Below are positions 44,313 to 51,319 of a stretch of DNA of 51,319 bases, piece by piece. Both the position numbers and the translations under genes were made by a program. The stretch is from an uncultured Clostridium sp. GTDB lineage: Bacteria; Bacillota; Clostridia; TANB77; CAG-508. Under the pieces are notes generated by a model. That model did no database searches. It was not told the origin of the DNA and was given only the letters and a program-made list of their open reading frames with translations. The stretch lies in the NCBI GenBank assembly GCA_946578345.1, contig CAMOBD010000004.1, positions 1-51,319 on the forward strand. Direction: 5' to 3'. The number at the start of each line of letters is the position of its first letter. Within the stretch, counting starts at the first letter, position 1.

Positions 44313-45006
44313 ATGAATTGGAATGAAGAAACGCTTGATAAAATGAAACTAGAAAATATAGATAACGTAGAAGCCAAAAAGAAAGTTGCAGAAATGGTTG
44401 CACAAAAAGTAAAAGATGGACAAGTAATTCGGATTTGGCTCTGGTTCGACCTCTTTTATAGCAACAGTTGCAATTGCAGAAAAAATAAAGAGTGAGAACA
44501 TTCACATAACAGCTATACCTACATCCTTAGAAATAAAAATGCTTTGTACAACTTTAGGAATTCCAACGACAACGTTAAATGAAGCAAAGCCTGATTGGTG
44601 TTTTGATGGGGCTGATGAAGTAGATAACAACAATTGGCTTTTAAAAGGAAGAGGTGGAGCTATGTTTAAAGAAAAATTGAATATAGTAAATTCACCTGTT
44701 ACATATATTTTGATTGATAAAAGTAAAAAAGTGAACAGATTAGGAGAAAAGCATAAAGTACCTGTAGAATGCTTTGAAGGAGCGGTAAATTATGTTAAAG
44801 AAATGCTAGAAATGTTAGGAGCAAGAGATATAGAATTAAGAAAAGCGATAGGTAAGGATGGACCGTGCATTACTGAAAATGGAAATCTGATTTTAGATGC
44901 TAAGTTTGATAATATTACAGAAGATTTAGAAAAAAGAATAAAATCTATACCTGGAGTTATAGAAAGTGGTTTATTTATAGGATACAATGTGAGTGTAATT
45001 GATTAA
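44313..45006 (+). CDS. rpiA: Ribose-5-phosphate isomerase A read through a CGG +1 frameshift
   Basis: RpiA interconverts ribose 5-phosphate and ribulose 5-phosphate in the pentose phosphate pathway. ATG 44313 follows GGAGG. After 39 codons the frame meets CGG at 44430-44432 and would stop about 20 codons later. Skipping the C gives GQVIGFGSGSTSFIA, the phosphate-binding GxGSGST loop, and the frame then runs through DGADEVDNNNWLLKGRGGAM with the catalytic acids, and GYNVSVID, to 45006. The joined protein of 230 residues has normal length. The enzyme is a basic housekeeping one, which makes a real null mutation unlikely and strengthens the recoding reading. Confidence 0.9.
44430..44433 (+). other. 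CGGA recoding site 5 (rpiA)
   Basis: Context ATT-C-GGA-TTT. CGG is codon 40. Dropping the C yields the first Gly of the GFGSGST substrate loop. Confidence 0.88.
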
Positions 45007-45106
45007 ATAAATAACTAACTAACATGTATACAGGTAAATACCTAAACTATAAAATGATTAAGTAAAGAAAATTAACTATTAAGCGCAACGAAAGTGAGGA
45101 AATTTT

Positions 45107-46225
45107 ATGTGGGGAGATATAGCAATAGCATTCTTACTAGCATTTATAACAGCTTTTGTAATTACACCGCATACAATGAGATTGGCTAAAAAAGTTGGTG
45201 CAATAGATGTGCCAAATGATAGAAGAGTAAATAGCAAACCAATGCCAAGGCTTGGAGGACTAGCTGTAATTGCAGGATTTTTTGTATCAGTAATATATTT
45301 ATTAATAACAACTGCTTTAGAGGGAAAAATAAATTTTTTTGATGAAGATCAGTATTTTATTAAAATAATTGGATTTTTTATCGGAGTAGTAGTACTTGGA
45401 GTAGTATGTTATATTGATGATGTTAAGGGAATACCAAGTTTTGTAAAACTAATTGCCCAGATTGTGGCTGCAATTATAGTTGTTGCATCAGGAATAAGGA
45501 TAGAAGATATTTCACTACCATTTGGAAAGATTGTAATAACCGGGATATGGTCTTGTATTCTTACAGTATGTTGGATAATAGGTATTACCAATGCTATTAA
45601 TTTAATTGATGGTCTGGATGGACTATCATCTGGAGTAACACTTATATCTTGTTTATCTCTTCTAATGGTATTTGCATTAAATGGCTCTCCATTAATTGCA
45701 ATAGTATTAATTACTGCTTTAGCAGGTGCAATAGTTGGATTTTTACCATTTAATTTTAGTCCGGCCAAAACTTTTATAGGAGATACTGGCTCAAACTTTA
45801 TGGGATTTTCTCTTGCTATAATTTCAATACTTGGAGTAGCAAAAACGTATACAGCATTAGTATTAATTGCACCAATTATAATTCTAGGGATGCCAATATT
45901 TGATACAATATTTGCAATATTTAGAAGAATTATAAAAGGAAAGTCTTTAAAAGCTGTATTCAAACCAGATAAAGGTCATTTACATCATAAATTGATGTCA
46001 AAAGGATATTCTCAAAAGCAGGCAGTACTAATTATGTATGGAATAACAGCAATATTAGGAATGTTTGCAGTCATATTATTAGAAAGTGGAATTTGGAAAG
46101 CTCTTTCATTTGCTTTATTAGTAATTGCAATTGTAGCAATAGGATATAAAGATGTGACAAAATTGATGGGAGAAGAAGAAAAAGAAGAGCAAATAGATAA
46201 AGAGCATTTAAGAAAGCAAGATTAA
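45107..46225 (+). CDS. TagO/WecA-type undecaprenyl-phosphate GlcNAc-1-phosphate transferase
   Basis: A 372-residue polytopic enzyme of the MraY/WecA family with about ten helices. Motifs in order are PNDRRVNSKPMPRLGGLAV, YIDDVKGIPSF with the Mg-binding DD, NLIDGLDGLSSGV, FIGDTGSNFMGF and KGHLHHKLMSKGYSQKQAV with the basic HxHH loop. It puts GlcNAc-1-phosphate on the lipid carrier and starts teichoic acid or another wall glycopolymer. It stands alone between rpiA and ruvB, apart from the large polysaccharide operon, so it probably serves a second polymer or peptidoglycan-linked linkage units. Confidence 0.88.
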   Translation: MWGDIAIAFLLAFITAFVITPHTMRLAKKVGAIDVPNDRRVNSKPMPRLGGLAVIAGFFVSVIYLLITTALEGKINFFDEDQYFIKIIGFFIGVVVLGVVCYIDDVKGIPSFVKLIAQIVAAIIVVASGIRIEDISLPFGKIVITGIWSCILTVCWIIGITNAINLIDGLDGLSSGVTLISCLSLLMVFALNGSPLIAIVLITALAGAIVGFLPFNFSPAKTFIGDTGSNFMGFSLAIISILGVAKTYTALVLIAPIIILGMPIFDTIFAIFRRIIKGKSLKAVFKPDKGHLHHKLMSKGYSQKQAVLIMYGITAILGMFAVILLESGIWKALSFALLVIAIVAIGYKDVTKLMGEEEKEEQIDKEHLRKQD

Positions 46226-46281
46226 AAGGTTTATAGGTTCCGCAAAAAACCTAAATTGCTAATAAAGGAATGTGAACAAAA

Positions 46282-47289
46282 GTGGATGAAGAACGTCTAA
46301 TAAGTCCGGAATTAACAGACCTTAATGAAGAAAGAATGGAAAATTCATTAAGACCTAAAACTTTAAATGAGTATATTGGACAAGATAAAGTAAAAGAAAA
46401 TATGAAAATATACATAGAGGCTGCTAAAAAGAGAGAAGAACCATTAGACCATGTCCTTTTATATGGACCACCAGGACTTGGTAAGACTACTCTTGCAAGT
46501 ATTATATCAAATGAAATGAACTCGAATATAAAGATTACATCAGGACCTGCAATAAGCAAGCCAGGAGATTTAGCAGCACTTCTTACAAATTTGTCTGAGT
46601 TTGACATATTGTTCATAGATGAGATACATAGATTGAATAAGAGTGTTGAAGAAATATTGTATCCAGCACTAGAAGATTATACTTTAGATATAATAATAGG
46701 AAAAGGTCCTAGTGCTAGGTCAATAAGATTAGACTTGCCTAAATTCACTCTAATAGGAGCAACAACTAAAGCAGGTTCACTTGCAACACCTCTTCGTGAT
46801 AGATTTGGAATTATACATAGATTGGAGTTATACAATACAGAAGATTTAACTACAATCGTAAAAAGGTCAGCAAATATTTTAGAGATAAATATTGACAATG
46901 ATTCAGCAACAGAAATTGCAAGAAGGTCAAGAGGAACACCAAGAATTGCAAATAGACTATTAAAAAGAGTAAGAGATTATGCTGCAGTGCTTGGTGATGG
47001 AAACATAACACTAAAAATAACTAAAATAGCTTTGAATAAATTAGAAATTGATGATTTGGGACTAGATGATATAGATAGAAAAATATTGGAGACTTTAATA
47101 ATAAGATATAGAGGAAGACCTGTTGGAATAGAAACAATTGCTACAACTTTGGGAGAAGAAGTAGATACAATAGAAGATGTCTATGAGCCATACTTAATTC
47201 AAATTGGATTTATTTCAAGGACAGTAAGAGGAAGAATTGCACTTCCAGCAGCATATGAGCATATTGGAGTTCCTTATGATGGAAAATAA
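46282..47289 (+). CDS. ruvB: Holliday junction helicase motor RuvB
   Basis: A 335-residue AAA+ ATPase that drives branch migration with RuvA. It shows [19 protein letters not shown], Walker [14 protein letters not shown] near 62-70, Walker [11 protein letters not shown] near 110, sensor 1 [20 protein letters not shown] and the winged-helix DNA-binding C-terminus ending [17 protein letters not shown]. The GTG start at 46282 lies behind AAAGGAA. ruvA is not next to it, and ruvC is 33 kb away at 12288. Confidence 0.95.
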   Translation: MDEERLISPELTDLNEERMENSLRPKTLNEYIGQDKVKENMKIYIEAAKKREEPLDHVLLYGPPGLGKTTLASIISNEMNSNIKITSGPAISKPGDLAALLTNLSEFDILFIDEIHRLNKSVEEILYPALEDYTLDIIIGKGPSARSIRLDLPKFTLIGATTKAGSLATPLRDRFGIIHRLELYNTEDLTTIVKRSANILEINIDNDSATEIARRSRGTPRIANRLLKRVRDYAAVLGDGNITLKITKIALNKLEIDDLGLDDIDRKILETLIIRYRGRPVGIETIATTLGEEVDTIEDVYEPYLIQIGFISRTVRGRIALPAAYEHIGVPYDGK

Positions 47290-47305
47290 TAAAATGGAGG
47301 GAAAG

Positions 47306-48727
47306 ATGAAAGAAGAAACAGCACAAAAGAAAGTCAAGTTACCAGTAGTAATATTTATATTGGCTAGCATAGCATTTGTAGTGCCATCTATTATTTATTT
47401 AGTGCAAAATAAAAGTGTATATAGATTTAGTTGGGTGTGGACGTATTTGTTTAGATTGCCAACTACATCTAATGAAAGAATGGTTAATGCAGTAATTTTC
47501 TTTTCATTAATCACTATTCTTTTTTTAGCATACATATTAATTGCAAAAAAACATAAGCAAATATTTAAAAGTAAAAAGCAGATATTTATTTTAATTGCAA
47601 TAGTTTCAGTGTTATTTGCAGTAATTATTCCATATACAAGTACAGATGTATATTCATATATAGCAAATGGTTGGTCTGCAGCACATTATGGGGAAAATCC
47701 ATATTATGTTTCTACTGGAGAAATAGTAGATAGTACAGGGCAAAATGAGCCAATGTTTAATAAGGTGGCAAATTGTTGGAGATATGAAACTGTAGTGTAT
47801 GGACCACTTTGGACAGCAATATGCACAATACTCTCATGGCTTTCATTTGGAAATATAGATGTAGCATTGATAATATTCAAATTAGCAAATCTAATTGTAC
47901 ATTTAATAAACTGTGTACTTGTTTATAAAATAACAAGAAAGAAATTATTCTTAATTTTATATGGCCTAAATCCATTTATACTATTTGAGGCTTTATCAAA
48001 TGTACATAATGATATATTTATAATATTATTTATTTTACTTGCAATTTATTTTACAATAAGAAAGAAAAACTTATTCTTAGCAGTAGCATTTGTGGCACTT
48101 GCAACAGCCATAAAATACTTGGCAATACTTATACTTCCTTTTATAATTATATATTATGTAAGAGAAAAAAATGCAAAGCAAAGAATTATATATTGTATCA
48201 TTTGTGGAATTGAGTATATTGCAATAATTGCATTATTCTATGCATTCTATATGAAAGATTTAAGCGTATTTGCAGGATTATTCATGCAACAAGGGAAATA
48301 CAACAGGTCAATTTTCTACATTTTGTATGAATATCTAGAAACAGGAACGGTGCAAATTATTCAAACAGTGTGCTTAGGTATATTTGCTCTTGGTTATGCT
48401 TATGTGTGCATTAGGTTGTTATTACAGAAAGAAATAAAATTTTATCAGGTTATAAAGAAATATAATGTAATTTTATTAATATTCACATTTATACTAATTA
48501 CCAATTTTAATGCTTGGTATATAATGTGGCTATTCCCAACAATGTTCTGGCTAAAGAGCAAATCACAAGAGACTATATTAGCGCTAAGCTATTCAAGCCA
48601 AATTGCAAACTTTGCATCATTTGCATTATGGAGCGAAGAAGCATGGCTAGGAATACCATACTTAGTTATTATGCTAGTTGGGGCTGGAATAATAAAATTA
48701 TTGAATACAAAAGTTGAGAGAAATTGA
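47306..48727 (+). CDS. GT-C membrane glycosyltransferase (GT87/MptB-like)
   Basis: A 473-residue membrane protein with about twelve helices. The first large outer loop has TDVYSYIANGWSAAHYGENPYY and later YGPLWTAICTILS, and FEALSNVHNDIFIILFILLA follows, a pattern found in polyprenyl-phosphate-mannose-dependent mannosyltransferases and DUF2029 relatives. The start is ATG 47306 behind GGAGG; an upstream in-frame ATG at 47237 would overlap ruvB. It probably transfers a sugar from polyprenyl phosphate outside the membrane. Its substrate is unknown. Confidence 0.75.
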   Translation: MKEETAQKKVKLPVVIFILASIAFVVPSIIYLVQNKSVYRFSWVWTYLFRLPTTSNERMVNAVIFFSLITILFLAYILIAKKHKQIFKSKKQIFILIAIVSVLFAVIIPYTSTDVYSYIANGWSAAHYGENPYYVSTGEIVDSTGQNEPMFNKVANCWRYETVVYGPLWTAICTILSWLSFGNIDVALIIFKLANLIVHLINCVLVYKITRKKLFLILYGLNPFILFEALSNVHNDIFIILFILLAIYFTIRKKNLFLAVAFVALATAIKYLAILILPFIIIYYVREKNAKQRIIYCIICGIEYIAIIALFYAFYMKDLSVFAGLFMQQGKYNRSIFYILYEYLETGTVQIIQTVCLGIFALGYAYVCIRLLLQKEIKFYQVIKKYNVILLIFTFILITNFNAWYIMWLFPTMFWLKSKSQETILALSYSSQIANFASFALWSEEAWLGIPYLVIMLVGAGIIKLLNTKVERN

Positions 48728-48751
48728 GAATAAGGAAAGGAAATGAAGTAA

Positions 48752-49309
48752 ATGAAGTTGTTAATGCACACTTGTTGTGCACCATGCAGTGTTTATTGTA
48801 TAGATACATTAAGAAATGAAGGAATAGAGCCAACAGTGTATTGGTTTAATCCAAATATACATCCATATATGGAGTATAAAGCAAGAAGAGATTGTTTAAA
48901 AGAATATACAGCATCTATAAATGTGCAAGCTATTTTTGAAGAAAACTATGGACTAGATGAATTTTGCAAAAATGTGATTGGTGACTTACAAAATAGATGT
49001 GTGAACTATTGCTATAGAGTACGTATGGAGCAAACAGCAAAATATGCTAAAGAGCATGGGTATGATACAATTACCACAACTTTGTTAGTTAGTCCTTATC
49101 AAAAGCATGAAGAATTAAAGCAAGTTTGCGAGGAAGTAGCAGAAAAATATGGATTGAAGTTTTTGTATAGAGATTTTCGTGTAGGCTTTAGAGATGGACA
49201 AGCCAAAGCAAGAGAACTTGGATTGTATATGCAAAAGTACTGTGGCTGCATTTTTTCTGAGGAAGATAGATACAGAAAGAAGATTGAGAAAGATAGGGAG
49301 AATAAATAG
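48752..49309 (+). CDS. queH: Epoxyqueuosine reductase QueH
   Basis: A 185-residue iron-sulfur enzyme of the DUF208 family, which performs the last step of queuosine synthesis in tRNA in place of QueG. It begins LLMHTCCAPCSVYCI with the paired Cys of the cluster and later shows RCVNYCYRVRMEQTAKYA, TTTLLVSPYQKHEELKQ and YCGCIFSEEDRY with the second Cys set. These match QueH closely. No other queuosine gene is present in the window, so this organism probably makes or salvages queuine elsewhere. It starts 24 bases after the GT-C gene. Confidence 0.92.
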   Translation: MKLLMHTCCAPCSVYCIDTLRNEGIEPTVYWFNPNIHPYMEYKARRDCLKEYTASINVQAIFEENYGLDEFCKNVIGDLQNRCVNYCYRVRMEQTAKYAKEHGYDTITTTLLVSPYQKHEELKQVCEEVAEKYGLKFLYRDFRVGFRDGQAKARELGLYMQKYCGCIFSEEDRYRKKIEKDRENK

Positions 49310-49371
49310 CAAAATTGTGTCACTAGCAGAGAGACAATTTAGAAAATAAAAAAGAAAGTGAGTATTGTTAC

Positions 49372-50434
49372 ATGGATAAAAATAAAAAAGAAATTACAAT
49401 TCGTTCCAGTGCAGCGGAGTATTTAACTTATGTGGCAGCAATAGGGGACAATCCAGAAGCAATTGAAGTTAGATATGAAGATGAAAATATATGGCTAACA
49501 CAAAAAATGTTAGCAACATTATATGATGTTACAACTTCAGCGATAAATCAACATATTAAGACCATATATGATGATAATGAATTAGATGAAAATTCAACTA
49601 TTAAGAATTTCTTAATAGTTCAAAAAGAAGGAAATAGAGAAGTTTCGAGGAATGTTGCCCATTATAATTTACAAATGATAATTGCTGTTGGCTTTAAAGT
49701 TAATAATGAAAGAGCAGTACAGTTTAGAAAGTGGGCAAATCAAATTGTAAAAGATTACACCATAAAAGGTTGGGTAATGGATGATGAAAGATTAAAAAAC
49801 GGTGGCTCAATTTTAACTGAGAAATACTTTGAAGAGCAATTAGAACGTATTAGAGAGATAAGAATGTCTGAAAGGAAGTTTTACCAAAAAATTACAGATA
49901 TTTATGCAACTTCAATCGATTATGATAAAACAGCAAAATCGACCATTAGATTTTTTTCAGCAGTTCAAAATAAATTACATTATGCAGTATCGCGGAAATA
50001 CAGCAGCAGAAATTATATACAATAGAGCAGATCATAAAAAAGAACATATGGGATTAACATCATGGCAAGGAGCACCAAATAGCAAGATACATAAATATGA
50101 TGTTGTTATTGCAAAAAATTATTTATCAGAAACTGAAATAGGACAATTGGAAAGAATAGTTTCAGCGTATTTAGATTTAGCAGAAATGCAAGCAATGAGA
50201 CATATTCCAATGACAATGGCAGATTGGGAAGAAAGATTGAATGGATTTTTAAAATTGTGGGATCATGAAGTTTTAAAAGATAATGGAAAGATTTCAGCAG
50301 AAATGGCAAAGCTTCATGCAGAAACAGAATTTGAAAAATATAGAATTATACAGGATAGAATTTATGTATCAGATTTTGATGAACTTTTATTAAATACTAA
50401 AAAGTTAAATAAACAAAAAGATAAAAAAATTTAA
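49372..50434 (+). CDS. RhuM-family protein read through a CGG +1 frameshift
   Basis: A 353-residue virulence-RhuM (DUF) protein when joined. The N-terminal part has VRYEDENIWLTQKMLATLYDV and SRNVAHYNLQMIIAVGFKVN, the typical RhuM block. In-frame CGG at 49993-49995 would end it about ten codons later. Skipping the C turns HYAVSR into HYAVSGNTAAEIIYNRADHKKEH, the conserved RhuM second block, and the frame ends at 50434. The function of RhuM proteins is not known; many accompany mobile or defence loci. It is a single gene between queH and polA. Confidence 0.85.
49993..49996 (+). other. CGGA recoding site 6 (RhuM)
   Basis: Context TCG-C-GGA-AAT. CGG is codon 208. Dropping the C yields Gly of the conserved GNTAAEIIYNRAD. 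Confidence 0.85.
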
Positions 50435-50494
50435 GGATATAATGGCAACAAAAATAAAATATCAGAAATATATTGCAAATTAGGAGGAGACTTT

Positions 50495-51319
50495 ATGTCT
50501 AGATTAGTTTTAATAGATGGAAATAGTATATTAAATAGAGCTTTTTACGGAATAATGGGAAACAATATGTTAACAACACCTGATGGGAAGCCTACAAATG
50601 CAGTGTATGGCTTTTTGGCTATTTTGTTTAAAGTTGTGGATGAATTAAATCCAGAATATATGGCTGTTGCATTTGACCTAAAAGCTCCAACAGAAAGACA
50701 TAAGTTATATGAAGGTTACAAAGCAACAAGAAAAGGAATGCCTAATGAGCTTGCAGAGCAAATGCCGATTGTTAAGGAAATATTAGAGTTAATGCATGTA
50801 ACAATAATCGAAAAAGAAGGATATGAGGCAGACGATGTATTAGGAACTCTTGCAAAAAAAGGAGAAGAGGCGGGATTGGATGTAACAATTGTGTCTGGAG
50901 ACAGAGATACATTTCAGCTTACAAGTCAGAAAATAACTGTTAGAAATCCTCATACAAAAGTTGGAAAGACAGAAACAGATACTTATGGAGAAAAAGAGAT
51001 TGAAGCAAAATATGGAGTTACTCCAAAGCAACTCATAGATGTAAAAGGTCTTATGGGAGATACTTCTGATAATATCCCAGGAGTGCCAGGCGTTGGAGAA
51101 AAAACAGCATTAGACCTTATAAAAAAATATAATTCAATAGATGAGCTATATGAAGCTATAGAAAATAATACAGATACATTAAAAGAAAAGTTAAAAGAAA
51201 GATTAGTGGCAAATAAAGATTTGGCTCTACTTTCAAGGACTTTAGGAACAATAAATGTAGAAGTTCCTTTAGATGAAACAATAGAAGATTTAAAATTAAA
51301 AAAATGGAATAATGAAAAA
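50495..51319 (+). CDS. polA: DNA polymerase I, N-terminal part (cut by window end)
   Basis: The frame is open from ATG 50495 to the last base, 275 codons, behind AGGAGGA. The visible part is the 5' nuclease domain: LVLIDGNSILNRAFYG, EGYEADDVLGTLAKKGEE, VSGDRDTFQL and GLMGDTSDNIPGVPGVGEKT with the helix-hairpin-helix, carrying the metal-binding acids. It removes RNA primers and repair flaps. The polymerase domain would lie beyond the window. No CGG is in frame in this part. Confidence 0.93.
   Translation, partial: MSRLVLIDGNSILNRAFYGIMGNNMLTTPDGKPTNAVYGFLAILFKVVDELNPEYMAVAFDLKAPTERHKLYEGYKATRKGMPNELAEQMPIVKEILELMHVTIIEKEGYEADDVLGTLAKKGEEAGLDVTIVSGDRDTFQLTSQKITVRNPHTKVGKTETDTYGEKEIEAKYGVTPKQLIDVKGLMGDTSDNIPGVPGVGEKTALDLIKKYNSIDELYEAIENNTDTLKEKLKERLVANKDLALLSRTLGTINVEVPLDETIEDLKLKKWNNEK

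Noticed and set aside
11321..49996. Six independent pseudogenes or plain sequencing errors as the cause of the frame breaks
   Set aside because: Random decay or read errors would give mixed bases, mixed phases and homopolymer sites. All six are an added C before a Gly GGN codon with the CGG in frame, and the genes show no other damage. Many GG pairs in A+T-rich genes are Gly codons, so phase alone is weak evidence; the uniform C and the absence of other CGG codons carry the case. Not fully excluded without reads.
1..51319. CRISPR array, tRNA or rRNA genes, or a prophage
   Set aside because: No regularly spaced repeats, no cloverleaf or rRNA signature sequences and no phage structural genes were seen.

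Overview
The window is strongly A+T-rich Bacillota DNA, most likely from an uncultured gut-type clostridium. It has GGAGG ribosome sites, TTG and GTG starts, a germination protease gene (gpr, so a spore-forming lineage), YvcK, QueH, TagO and LCP proteins. No rRNA, tRNA or CRISPR array was seen.

Layout. (a) 1-2462: the tail of a D12-class DNA adenine methylase, a PHP-ATPase and a small partner, probably a restriction or defence cassette. (b) 2585-5915: small enzymes (HNH nuclease, YjjX-like and RdgB NTP phosphatases, RlaP-type nucleotidyltransferase) around an 860-base gap. The gap holds a promoter-driven structured RNA of unknown class, duplicated hairpin modules and a 56-base direct repeat. 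(c) 5987-13776: cca, murB, yvcK, a glycogen debranching enzyme, ruvC and holA, followed by a broken IS91-like transposase on the minus strand. (d) 14414-42143: a surface-polysaccharide region. One long run of plus-strand genes from 16397 to 40537 encodes a 4-amino-4,6-dideoxy-sugar branch, UDP-L-FucNAc synthesis (FnlA/B/C types), UDP-glucuronate, glycosyltransferases, Wzx, Wzy, two ATP-grasp ligases, an opine-type dehydrogenase and an LCP ligase. VanZ and a second LCP gene follow. (e) 42305-51319: an MNT-HEPN pair, gpr, rpiA, a TagO-type gene, ruvB, a GT-C enzyme, queH, a RhuM-family gene and the start of polA.

Main finding. Six genes are each broken by one extra base: glycogen debranching enzyme, IS91 transposase, Wzy, gpr, rpiA and rhuM. 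In every case the extra base is a C directly before a glycine codon GGN, so the ribosome meets an in-frame CGG. Skipping the C restores the conserved protein each time. I scanned every CGG by eye. About sixty lie out of frame in intact genes. The only in-frame CGGs are these six, and no gene uses CGG as ordinary arginine, while CGT, CGA and CGC are used. The simplest reading is that CGG is unassigned here and triggers a +1 frameshift, so that CGGN is decoded as glycine. Artefact is not excluded, but the uniform base, phase and non-homopolymer contexts argue against it.
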